A stretch of 55,259 bases of DNA from Hyphomicrobiales bacterium. GTDB taxonomy: Bacteria; Pseudomonadota; Alphaproteobacteria; Rhizobiales; Rhizobiaceae. The notes beneath the pieces are model-generated. The model did no database searches and was not told the DNA's origin. It saw nothing but the letters and a program-made list of their open reading frames with translations. The DNA lies in NCBI GenBank assembly GCA_900472395.1, contig UCHV01000011.1, positions 525,732 through 580,990 on the forward strand, written 5' to 3'. A program made the position numbers and the translations under genes. Positions 48,100 to 55,259 of the stretch are shown here, piece by piece (the stretch's first letter is position 1; each line of letters opens with the position of its first letter).

Positions 48100-48789
48100 T
48101 CATCCACGGCAAAATTGGGTGGCGTTTCCTGTCCAGCTTCCGTAGCCGGTTGCAACCAGATTGGAGATGACGCGACACACATACCGCTTCTGGGCAGGGT
48201 CATTATTAGGTCCGGCGTGGTATCTTGCTACCGCCATCGTCCATGTCTCGTGCCTGTCGTGCAGGTTGCGCAGGAACTTTGCCGCATACTCCACATTGCG
48301 CCGCGGCTCGAACATTTCCTGCGCGGAGGTGAAGTTTTCGCCATGGAAATGGTGGTTGATCTGCATGCAGCCGATATCGATGAGCTTCATGCCCTGCCCG
48401 CGCGCTTCGACAAACTTGCGCATCGCGTCCTGCTGGCTTGGCGGAAAGAACGCCTTGCCTTCGATATTCATGGCGTAGGGATAAAGGCTTCCCTTGCGCC
48501 CGGTTTCTGTCAGCCCGACCGAATACAGAATACCCTCCGGAATGCCGTATTTGGCGGCCGCAGCCTGGATTTCTGCCTCGCAGATACCGCTTGTTCCGGC
48601 GGCAGGCGGGGCGGCCGCACTGACGCTGGGCCGCACCGATGCGGAAGGCTGGATGGCTGCCCGAACAGGGGCCGTGGGCTGGACTGCGGGCGCCGGTGTC
48701 GAATAGAGGCCGGCCGCCCTTGCAGGATCAGAGATAGAGCTGCTCAGGGCGAGCGTTGCCAGCAGCGCCAGCGTCGGGAACCGGTTCAT
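48100..48789 (-). CDS. Lytic transglycosylase with SLT domain (flagellar cluster)
   Basis: This 229-residue exported protein has a signal peptide (MNRFPTLALLATLALSSSIS, cleavage after ARA). A Pro/Ala-rich linker runs from about 25 to 65, and an SLT domain from 68 has catalytic Glu in SVGLTETG, DIGCMQINHH and AVARYHAGP. It cleaves peptidoglycan and may open the wall for rod assembly, similar to SltF in Rhodobacter. AAGAGGCAGCA precedes the ATG at 48789, so the gene overlaps the fliK 3' end by 62 bp. Confidence 0.85.
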   Translation of the reverse strand: MNRFPTLALLATLALSSSISDPARAAGLYSTPAPAVQPTAPVRAAIQPSASVRPSVSAAAPPAAGTSGICEAEIQAAAAKYGIPEGILYSVGLTETGRKGSLYPYAMNIEGKAFFPPSQQDAMRKFVEARGQGMKLIDIGCMQINHHFHGENFTSAQEMFEPRRNVEYAAKFLRNLHDRHETWTMAVARYHAGPNNDPAQKRYVCRVISNLVATGYGSWTGNATQFCRG

Positions 48790-50176
48790 TGCTGCCTCTT
48801 GCGTTTTCGCCTGCTGCCGATTGGCCGTTGCTCTCATTCTGTCCGCGACCGGCGCCATTGCCCTGGCGTCCGTCATTGCCGGCTGCCTGCTGCTGTGCCG
48901 CCTGGCCGGACTGCTGGCCCTGCTGTTGCTGGCCGGATGTATCCGACTGGCTGCTGGAGGCCACGCTGATGGTTACCTGATCGACGGCGAAACCCTGCGA
49001 ACGCAGCGCTTCGATCATGCCGGAACTGTCGTCGTTAAGTTGACGGTAGGCGGCATGGTTTTCGACGGTCAGGTGAACGTTGAGTGTTTCGCCGGTCAGG
49101 CGCAGTGTGGCCGTCACCGAACCGAGATCATGCGGATTGAGCTGCAGCTTCAGCGTATTGACGACATTGCCGGTACTGGAAGCCAGGGGATCGCCGAGCG
49201 AAGCGCCCGACGTCATGGCCGCAGCCCAGCTCTTGTCGTCGGACATGGCGGCGGTCAGTGCGGCACCATTGGTGCTCTGGCCAAAACCGAGGAAGCGACG
49301 CGAATCGAGCACGACGACATTTTCGGCATTGCCGTTGCCGGCGGATTTCGTCTCGAAACCCACCTTGCCCCGCTCGTCGGTTCCGATCTTCATGTCGAGG
49401 CTCTGGCCGCGGCCGGACGACAGGCGGAACGTGCGTTCGTCGTTGAGGGCGACATCGCCGCCAGCCGGCAGATCGAGCGCATCGGAAGCCTTGGCCGCAG
49501 CCGAAGCCTGCGCAGCACGGCCTTGCGTCGCGGATCCGACCGCCTTGTCGCCGCGTTCCCGACCCTGACCGGACTGGCGCGGTGCGGTGGCGGCGTTCGC
49601 CTCATTGAGGGTGGCTCCGCCAGCCAGCAGCGAAAGAACCTCGCTCAGGCCGGCCTGATTTTCGGAAACAGCTGCCGCATCGCCGGCGAGTTTTTCATCG
49701 CGTGCCTTCAAAACGGCGTCCTCTGCCGCAGCCGCCCTGCCGTTTTTCGAGGCTGTCGATGCTTCGGCTTTGGCTACCTTATTCTTCACGTGAGATGCGA
49801 CGATATCGTCTATATCGACACCTTCGACAGAATCCTTCTTGCCACCGGCCTGCTTGCCGGCAATCACATCCTTGGCGGAGATCGATGTCCGATCCGCATT
49901 TGCGGTTTTATCGAAAAGAACACGCGTCGCCAGATCAAGCGCGCTGCGTCCCTTGGCCGAACCGGCCTCTTCGCCGGTCTCAGCCGCCATATCCTGCTGG
50001 GGGGCTTCGCCTTCGGTCTTGTTCTCGTCACGCTGCCGGGAACCGCCGCCGACATTGGACAGCGTGTCGGAAAATCCGCTCTTTTCGCCGTCCTTGCCCT
50101 GCTTTGCGGCAAAGCTCTTCCCCGTACCGGCCGCGTCAGACGCGCCAGTCCTTGCCGTCACCTCAGCATTGATCAT
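48728..50176 (-). CDS. fliK: Hook-length control protein FliK (MotD)
   Basis: The 482-residue protein has a low-complexity, charged N-terminal 300 residues, the FliK C-terminal core (LKLQLNPHDLGSVTATLRL and VENHAAYRQLNDDSSGMIEAL, about residues 325-390) and a Gln/Gly/Asn-rich tail. It was first named motD in Sinorhizobium and later shown to be FliK. Its start overlaps the motC stop (ATGA). Confidence 0.9.
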   Translation of the reverse strand: MINAEVTARTGASDAAGTGKSFAAKQGKDGEKSGFSDTLSNVGGGSRQRDENKTEGEAPQQDMAAETGEEAGSAKGRSALDLATRVLFDKTANADRTSISAKDVIAGKQAGGKKDSVEGVDIDDIVASHVKNKVAKAEASTASKNGRAAAAEDAVLKARDEKLAGDAAAVSENQAGLSEVLSLLAGGATLNEANAATAPRQSGQGRERGDKAVGSATQGRAAQASAAAKASDALDLPAGGDVALNDERTFRLSSGRGQSLDMKIGTDERGKVGFETKSAGNGNAENVVVLDSRRFLGFGQSTNGAALTAAMSDDKSWAAAMTSGASLGDPLASSTGNVVNTLKLQLNPHDLGSVTATLRLTGETLNVHLTVENHAAYRQLNDDSSGMIEALRSQGFAVDQVTISVASSSQSDTSGQQQQGQQSGQAAQQQAAGNDGRQGNGAGRGQNESNGQSAAGENARGSNEPVPDAGAAGNARPEQLYL

Positions 50177-51462
50177 TGCAAAGTACCCTCTTCCTTCAGC
50201 AGATCATCGATCGCATTCAGTGTCGAACGGCCCCTATCGACATAGGTCTTGAAGTCTGCTTCGTACTTCGCTGCATTGCCAACCGCAGTTGCATCGGCAG
50301 AGCCTGATCCGCTCACATCATTGGCGGACGACGCGGTTTCAGAAACCGGATCTTGTGTGGAGACGATATTGGCCCCGCTGTCTTGCGTGGGGCTTTCGGC
50401 AACGGGCGGGCGCACCACGGCATCGGCAATTGCCTGCGCTGCCGCGCGCAATGCCTGGTCGGCGGGCGACAGAGTGGCTTCCGGCATATCGGTGATGGCC
50501 TTCATCGCATCGCCCACCTTGTCGCTGGGAATGTCGGCCATGCCGCCATAAAGGCGCGCCAGCTGTTCGGCATTGCGGTCGTCCGCGCCGCCTTTGATGC
50601 CGGTGGCCTGTTCGGAGGCGTAACGCGCAAGATCGTTCTTGCCGGCGATGGCTGCCTGGCGCGCGATGCGCAGATAAACCTCGCGCTGACGGTCTGCATC
50701 CATGAAGGCAATCGTGCCTTCGACATCGGGCGCGTCGATTTCCTTGCCGTAATGACGCACGACCAGAAGCACGAACAGATCGGCGAACTGGCTGGCATAA
50801 GGAGAATGCACGTAGCGCCGCGCATATTTGCGCGCATAGGCCAGGCCCTTATCCACCAGATCGGCTTCGACGGCGATCGAAACGGAGCGTCGAAGCGCGG
50901 CTTCCTCGACGATGGTGCCGGGTGCGGTGAGCCGTGCCCAGTCATAAAGTTCGAGCGCTTCAAGCGGGGTGTTGGTAACGGCCACATTGCCGGCGACCAG
51001 CGCCAGATAGGGACCGATCCGGGCGTTTCTATATTCGGGCACCATGGCCTTCAGCGTGTTGGCCACCAGCATGCCCTGCCCGCTCAGATACTTGCGCAGG
51101 ATATCGGATACCCGATTGTCGAAATTGCCGGCGACATCGCGCGAGACGAGATATTCGAGCGTCGATGGATTGCCGCCGCTCATCGCATAGATCAAGGCCG
51201 CATCGACATTGCGCGGATCGGAATAGACCGACGGATCGACCGAACGCAGCCGCCTATCGATCGCACCGATCATGTATCGCTGCATTTCGCCGGCCGAATG
51301 ATCGCCGGTGACCACCGTGTCCTGAACGAACTGCAGCGACCGCAACATCTGGTAAGGGGCAAGGTTCTCGCCCTCCTGCTGCTGCGCGCCAGCACTTTGC
51401 AGCGAGACAGCGGCAAAGGCTGCGGAAGCCAGACATAAAAGACGATGCGGAAGGCGCGGCAT
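50173..51462 (-). CDS. motC: Periplasmic motility protein MotC
   Basis: The 429-residue exported protein has a signal peptide (MPRLPHRLLCLASAAFAA, cleavage after AGA). The helical body is specific to Rhizobiales MotC. Established work places it in the periplasm bound to MotB, modulating stator speed. It starts 2 bp after motB and overlaps fliK. The N-terminal helix LAPYQMLRSLQFVQDTVVTG is well defined. Confidence 0.92.
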   Translation of the reverse strand: MPRLPHRLLCLASAAFAAVSLQSAGAQQQEGENLAPYQMLRSLQFVQDTVVTGDHSAGEMQRYMIGAIDRRLRSVDPSVYSDPRNVDAALIYAMSGGNPSTLEYLVSRDVAGNFDNRVSDILRKYLSGQGMLVANTLKAMVPEYRNARIGPYLALVAGNVAVTNTPLEALELYDWARLTAPGTIVEEAALRRSVSIAVEADLVDKGLAYARKYARRYVHSPYASQFADLFVLLVVRHYGKEIDAPDVEGTIAFMDADRQREVYLRIARQAAIAGKNDLARYASEQATGIKGGADDRNAEQLARLYGGMADIPSDKVGDAMKAITDMPEATLSPADQALRAAAQAIADAVVRPPVAESPTQDSGANIVSTQDPVSETASSANDVSGSGSADATAVGNAAKYEADFKTYVDRGRSTLNAIDDLLKEEGTLQ

Positions 51463-51464
51463 GA

Positions 51465-52796
51465 TTATCCCTTGTCTGCCTCGAGAAGGATCTCGATACG
51501 ACGGTTGGCATCCGCGAACGGATCATCCTTCACCTGCAGGCGACGATCGGCGAAACCGGAGATCTGCTTGACGCGATCTTCCGTCAGCCCGCCCTTGACC
51601 AGCATGAAATAGGCGCTGTGGGCGCGAGCCGCGGAAAGGCGCCAGTTGTCGTTGGCTTCCCCCTTGAACTGATGGCCGTCGGTATGGCCGCGGATGACCA
51701 CGTCACCCTTGCGATCCTTGAGAATCTGGCCGATCTTTTCCATGGCCAGCACCATTTCGCGGCGCGGCACGGCAGAAGACAGGTTGAACATCGGCGTATT
51801 GCTCTGGTCCGAAATGGTCACGAGCAAGCCACCCTCGGACGGGGTCACTTCGAGACCTTCGGCCAGCTTCCCGGAAATGCCGGCAATCTGCTTTTCAATG
51901 GTTTCGCGCAGTTCTTCGGCCTGTTTCTTTTCCTCGGCGCTCGCCTCGGGTTCGGCAGCATCCTGCTTCGGCTTGTCGGCCTGTTCGGGACGAGCCTGCG
52001 GCACGACCATGGCGACCTCGGTGTCACCCGGTTTCTGCGGCTGATCCTTGGCTTGCTTCTGGCCAGCCGTCTGCGCAGGCTGCGGTGTTTCCGGCAGCAT
52101 TTCCGTCGGCTTGGAAGGATCGACAGCCTGTGCGGCATTCGCCTGCTGCGGCTGGACCTTTTCCTTTTCCGGTTTGGCTTCCGTCTTCGCGGCGGTTTCA
52201 GTCTGCGTTTCTTCGGCGCGGATCACCTGGATCTGCTTGGTCCAGAAATCCGGATCGAACGGGTCGCGATAGGCTTCGCCGCCATCGGCGCCGGTGGCCG
52301 GGCCGGATGTACTTGCCCCCCCCTCGCCCTTGGCGCTGACATTCGCCTGCTGGCCGACTTCCTGTGCGATCTCGGCCAGAACCGAATAAGGGTTTTCGAA
52401 GAAATCGGCTTCCGAGTAATTCTGCTCTTCGCCGGCGCTGGACGTCAGGTCTTCACCCGTGGCGGCAGCCGAACCGACGGTCTGGCCCTCGTCGGCCTTG
52501 ACCTTCGAGCGGTCCTTCTTTTCCTGGCCTTCCGAGGTATCGACAGGCTTTTCCAGGCCCTTCTTGGCCGGAGTTTCATCCGAAAGCTTGATCGGGTTGA
52601 AATAGCTGGCGACCGAGGCCTTGGTTTCCTCGTTGGCGGCATTGACGAGCCACATGACCAGGAAGAATGCCATCATCGCCGTCATGAAGTCCGCATAAGC
52701 GATCTTCCAGGCACCGCCGTGATGGCCATCGTGGCCACCGCCGTGCTTTTTGACAACGATGATTTCGTTCTTGCCGTGATGATGATTGTCGCTCAT
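51465..52796 (-). CDS. motB: Flagellar stator protein MotB
   Basis: The 443-residue protein has a His-rich N-terminus, one membrane segment (about residues 33-52) with the proton-binding Asp36 in [17 protein letters not shown], a long Pro/Glu/Gln linker (60-300) and a C-terminal OmpA-like domain ([19 protein letters not shown]) that binds peptidoglycan. The partner motA is outside the window. The linker is longer than in enteric MotB. Translation overlaps the upstream FliH-like gene (ATGA). Confidence 0.94.
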   Translation of the reverse strand: MSDNHHHGKNEIIVVKKHGGGHDGHHGGAWKIAYADFMTAMMAFFLVMWLVNAANEETKASVASYFNPIKLSDETPAKKGLEKPVDTSEGQEKKDRSKVKADEGQTVGSAAATGEDLTSSAGEEQNYSEADFFENPYSVLAEIAQEVGQQANVSAKGEGGASTSGPATGADGGEAYRDPFDPDFWTKQIQVIRAEETQTETAAKTEAKPEKEKVQPQQANAAQAVDPSKPTEMLPETPQPAQTAGQKQAKDQPQKPGDTEVAMVVPQARPEQADKPKQDAAEPEASAEEKKQAEELRETIEKQIAGISGKLAEGLEVTPSEGGLLVTISDQSNTPMFNLSSAVPRREMVLAMEKIGQILKDRKGDVVIRGHTDGHQFKGEANDNWRLSAARAHSAYFMLVKGGLTEDRVKQISGFADRRLQVKDDPFADANRRIEILLEADKG

Positions 52797-53434
52797 TCGA
52801 GCACCTTTCTGAGGCTTGTCGCCCAGGCGGAAAGCCGGGTGACCAGCACACTGCCATCGATATCAACGGAAAGGTCGAGATCGTCGGCATCGACATGACG
52901 CAGGACCGGCGCATCGGAACCGAGCGCCGTCTTCAGCTTTTCAAACATTTCGCCGGGGCCCGACACGGTGATCGTCCCGATATCGCCATCGAACATGGCC
53001 TTGCGGATGAGGTCGGCCAGTTCGTCCACCGCCTTGTTGGCGAGAGATTCCTGCAGGAACGGCGCCAGAGCAGCGGCCGTCTGTTCGCCGATGACGGCAG
53101 CCAGCCTGGCGGCAATGGTGTTGAGACCTGCCTCGATCCTTTCGCCGGCATGGACTTCGTAGCGCTCTTTCAGGGCTGCAATCTCAGCCGCGTGGGCGGC
53201 TTCGAGAGCCTGCTTTTCAAGCGCCCATCTTTCATCGGCTTCAACGCGCGCAGCCTCGAAACCTTCGGCATGCGCCTCGGCACGCTCGGCCGCCACATCA
53301 ACGGCAGGCTCCTCGGCTACGGGGAAATCGAAATCATCCGACATGCCGCCGATATCGAACTGGGGCGTCAGCATCACGGGTGCCGGCTGCGGCTCACCGA
53401 AATCCTTGAGGTAACGGGCGATAGACGCGCTCAT
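52793..53434 (-). CDS. FliH/YscL-like protein (putative export ATPase regulator)
   Basis: The 213-residue protein has an N-terminal proline-containing segment ([20 protein letters not shown]) and a long Ala/Glu-rich coiled coil (residues 45-110) including [19 protein letters not shown], like the helix before the FliH head. The C-terminal domain has [33 protein letters not shown] and [18 protein letters not shown], the strand order of the FliH/YscL C-terminus. Start 53434 has GGAG 8 nt upstream. It precedes motB with an ATGA overlap. Function is inferred; it is often left hypothetical. Confidence 0.6.
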   Translation of the reverse strand: MSASIARYLKDFGEPQPAPVMLTPQFDIGGMSDDFDFPVAEEPAVDVAAERAEAHAEGFEAARVEADERWALEKQALEAAHAAEIAALKERYEVHAGERIEAGLNTIAARLAAVIGEQTAAALAPFLQESLANKAVDELADLIRKAMFDGDIGTITVSGPGEMFEKLKTALGSDAPVLRHVDADDLDLSVDIDGSVLVTRLSAWATSLRKVLE

Positions 53435-53527
53435 GCGTGTACTCCGTGAACTTTGCCCCGACATCCGGTCCGGCCGCATGCGGACCAGGACCGGGAATTC
53501 ACCACTGCAATCATTGCGCTGTCCCGA

Positions 53528-53542
53528 TTAAGAGGGGATTAC
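53528..53542. promoter_or_regulatory. Near-consensus CtrA-like site upstream of the mot operon
   Basis: TTAA-N7-TTAC, 94-108 bp before the FliH-like start at 53434. One base off the TTAA-N7-TTAA consensus and at the same distance as the rem site. Confidence 0.4.
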
Positions 53543-53619
53543 CGGCACGCGGCAAACGGACCTCGTGCGCGTACATTTTGCGGCAACCTAGGCAGTCAAA
53601 CTTGTGCGAAAATGAAGGT

Positions 53620-53653
53620 GCTGGACCGCGACAGGGCAAAAGCGCGGTCCAGC
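53620..53653. repeat. Perfect 11-bp inverted repeat between flagellin and mot genes
   Basis: GCTGGACCGCG (53620-53630) and CGCGGTCCAGC (53643-53653) flank a 12-nt spacer. It is followed on the minus strand by ACCTTCATTTT, so it could be a second-stage terminator after the flagellin gene or a leader structure of the mot operon. Confidence 0.6.
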
Positions 53654-53692
53654 GTCGCCGTTGCCGATGACCGGGGCTCGGCGAAAAGCTCT

Positions 53693-53721
53693 TAAGGAAA
53701 AGGGAGGCCGGTCGCCTCCCC
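53693..53721 (-). terminator. Intrinsic terminator of the complete flagellin gene
   Basis: Stem GGGAGGC (53702-53708) / GCCTCCC (53714-53720), loop 5 nt, followed on the minus strand by TTTTCCTT. It lies 10 bp after the flagellin stop. Confidence 0.85.
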
Positions 53722-53730
53722 GTCCTGACC

Positions 53731-54687
53731 TTACTGCTTGAAGAGCGTAAGGATGTTCTGAGCGTTGGTATTGGCGATCGACAGCGCCTGGATGCCGAGC
53801 TGCTGCTGTGTCTGCAGCGCCTTCAATCGCGTGGATTCCTCGTCCATATCGGCATCGACCAGACGTCCCACACCCTTGTCGATCACGTCCATCAGCGTCG
53901 AGACGAATTTGGTCTGCAGATCGATACGGCTGCTGACCGCGCCGAGATTGGCGGCGGAATCCGTCAGTCGCTGCAGCATTTTTTCAACCGAATTCAACAT
54001 GCCGTCGATATCGGAATTGCTGGTAGTGGCGCTAAGTTTAACCTCGTCGGCACCTGCCGGCGGTGTTCCGCTATTGATGAGATAGAAGCTGCCGGTGGTG
54101 GCGCCGGCATCGTTGACGACATCCCAGCCCTTGGTGAGAATACCGCGACCGGCGCTCGACACATCGATCATCACCGATTCCGCCGCGTTGTAATTCAACG
54201 TGGTCAGCGACACCGATCCGTCGGTGGAGCGATTGAACGAAGCGACGATTTCCTTGGTCGGCATGCCGGCGGTGGCCGTATTGTAGAGCCAGTTTTCGCC
54301 GGAGAAGGATGCGGATTCGGCGATCGAGGAAAGCTGGTTCTTGAGCTCGGAAAGCTCCTTGTCGATCTTTGTCTTGTCGACGCCCGGTTCGCGTGCAGCT
54401 GTGATCTTGGCCTTGATTTCGGTCATCACGTCGATCGCGGATTTAAGACCGGTATAGGCCGTATCCGTCTTTGCGGCGCCGAGGCCCAGAGCGTCTTCAA
54501 CTGTGGCCAGCGCCGAGTTGTCGGAACGCATGGTGGTTGCGATAGACCAGTATGCGGCGTTGTCGGCCGCGGTCTCTACCCGGTAACCCGAGGAAATTCT
54601 GTTCTGCGTCGTCTCCATGTTGGAGTTGATCGAACGCAGGGTCTGCAGCGCAGCCATGGCGCCGGTATTGGTAAGAATGCTGGTCAT
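53731..54687 (-). CDS. Flagellin
   Basis: The 318-residue filament protein has the D0/D1 N-terminal helix (ILTNTGAMAALQTLRSINSN, RISSGYRVETAADNAAYWS) and C-terminal segment (LKALQTQQQLGIQALSIANT). It has a short variable centre (about residues 140-240), normal for rhizobial complex flagella. The start at 54687 is preceded by CAGGGG. The C-terminus is nearly identical to the neighbouring partial flagellin, so this is a tandem paralog. By position before motB it may be FlaD- or FlaC-like, but the paralog cannot be assigned reliably. Confidence 0.93.
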   Translation of the reverse strand: MTSILTNTGAMAALQTLRSINSNMETTQNRISSGYRVETAADNAAYWSIATTMRSDNSALATVEDALGLGAAKTDTAYTGLKSAIDVMTEIKAKITAAREPGVDKTKIDKELSELKNQLSSIAESASFSGENWLYNTATAGMPTKEIVASFNRSTDGSVSLTTLNYNAAESVMIDVSSAGRGILTKGWDVVNDAGATTGSFYLINSGTPPAGADEVKLSATTSNSDIDGMLNSVEKMLQRLTDSAANLGAVSSRIDLQTKFVSTLMDVIDKGVGRLVDADMDEESTRLKALQTQQQLGIQALSIANTNAQNILTLFKQ

Positions 54688-54798
54688 CTGAAAATGCCCC
54701 TGGAGGATAACGGGACATACCGGAGCGGTGCCGGCAACGTGCGGAAGCGTCATGCTCACCGGTCAGACATTTTGCCCTGTTGACCGGCCCGTACGTTC

Positions 54799-54878
54799 TT
54801 AAGGTACGGTTAACGCTAATATGGTTAATGACTTGTTAATGCAATACCAATTTTTAACCTTGCTTAAGCATAGGTTAA
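54799..54878. promoter_or_regulatory. Cluster of three CtrA-box consensus sites upstream of flagellin
   Basis: Exact TTAA-N7-TTAA motifs lie at 54799-54813, 54825-54839 and 54864-54878, with another TTAA at 54854-54857. The nearest is 112 bp from the flagellin start. They fill the middle of the 332-bp gap between the two flagellin genes; the rest of that gap holds the upstream terminator (54964-54996) and no gene. Confidence 0.65.
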
Positions 54879-54963
54879 GCCTCGCGCCAGCTTCACCACC
54901 TTGCGCCGCGCAAAAATCCTCCAAGTATTGGCTTTGATCCGGCGGTTTCCTTTGAATGCCGAA

Positions 54964-54996
54964 AATGAAAAAGGCCGCGCTCAAAAGCACGGCCTT
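54964..54996 (-). terminator. Intrinsic terminator of the upstream partial flagellin
   Basis: Stem AAGGCCGCGC (54971-54980) / GCACGGCCTT (54987-54996) with one G-U pair. It is followed on the minus strand by TTTTTCATTTTC, 24 bp after the flagellin stop. Confidence 0.9.
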
Positions 54997-55019
54997 CATT
55001 GTTCTTCGTTTCGACCAGA

Positions 55020-55259
55020 TTACTGGCGGAAGAGCGACATGATGTTCTGCGAAGACGTGTTGGCGATCGACAGAGCCTGGATACCCAGCTGCTGCTGCGT
55101 CTGCAGAGCCTTCAGGCGGGTCGATTCCTCGTTCATGTCAGCGTCAACGAGCTTGCCGACGCCGGTCTTGATGGAGGCCATCAGGTCGGCAACGAAGTCG
55201 TTCTGCATGTCGATGCGCTTGGTGACAGAACCGACGTCGGCAGCAGCGTCCGTCATGTC
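55020..55259 (-). CDS. Flagellin, C-terminal part only (gene runs off the window)
   Basis: The last 79 codons of a second flagellin are present: the C-terminal D1/D0 helices (RLKALQTQQQLGIQALSIAN, SSQNIMSLFRQ). The frame is open to the window end, so the gene starts beyond it. It is transcribed in the same direction as the complete flagellin but ends in its own terminator. Confidence 0.93.
   Translation of the reverse strand, partial: DMTDAAADVGSVTKRIDMQNDFVADLMASIKTGVGKLVDADMNEESTRLKALQTQQQLGIQALSIANTSSQNIMSLFRQ

Overview
The window is a contiguous piece of chromosome from a member of the Rhizobiaceae (Agrobacterium/Rhizobium/Sinorhizobium group). The evidence is the high GC content, the rhizobial gene families (CbrA-type histidine kinase, aglEFGAK, Rem, MotC, FliK/MotD, FlaF/FlbT) and a gene order that I recall from Sinorhizobium and Agrobacterium chromosomes. 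No tRNA, rRNA, CRISPR array, insertion sequence, integrase or phage gene was seen, and composition looks uniform. It reads as core chromosome.

Region 1 (1-12020), central carbon and polyamines: the C-terminal part of a CbrA-like PAS histidine kinase; acetoacetyl-CoA synthetase; an AsmA-family envelope protein; a complete potFGHI-type polyamine ABC transporter; and an XRE-family regulator of the ScfR/RamB type. Region 2 (12055-20275): the regulator faces isocitrate lyase (aceA) across an intergenic stretch rich in TTTGTCAA-like half-sites. Then come a small aceA-linked protein, a Cache-domain chemoreceptor, a tiny membrane protein, a BaiN/HI0933-type flavoprotein, and a PuuA/PuuB-like pair that would start putrescine catabolism. 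Region 3 (20370-33628): the Entner-Doudoroff genes zwf-pgl-edd, a short hypothetical gene, a peptidase-E-like protein and a PilZ-like protein, then the alpha-glucoside operon aglE-F-G-A-K on the minus strand and folD. AglEFGK imports alpha-glucosides, AglA releases glucose, and Zwf/Pgl/Edd carry glucose 6-phosphate to KDPG.

Region 4 (33755-36351): a two-gene polysaccharide-type locus, made of a Wzz/GumC-like chain-length protein without a kinase domain and a divergent WecG/TagA-like protein. Region 5 (36464-55259), all on the minus strand: flagellar genes. From upstream to downstream these are a partial flagellin, a second flagellin, a FliH-like gene, motB, motC, fliK/motD, a lytic transglycosylase, rem, flgE-flgK-flgL-flaF-flbT-flgD-fliQ-flhA-fliR, and four small genes that look like FliJ, FlgJ (rod-binding domain only), FlgN and a FliL-like protein.

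The most notable signal outside the genes is a set of exact TTAA-N7-TTAA motifs, the alphaproteobacterial CtrA-box consensus. Three are clustered upstream of the complete flagellin, one is upstream of rem, and one is upstream of the polysaccharide-type pair. Near matches lie upstream of the mot operon and the Wzz-like gene. Since CbrA acts in the pathway controlling CtrA, this suggests motility and the uncharacterised polysaccharide pair may share cell-cycle input. Other regulatory structures include a RIME-like palindrome between aglE and aglF, a hairpin between potF and potG, an operator-like palindrome at the aglE promoter, and several intrinsic terminators.
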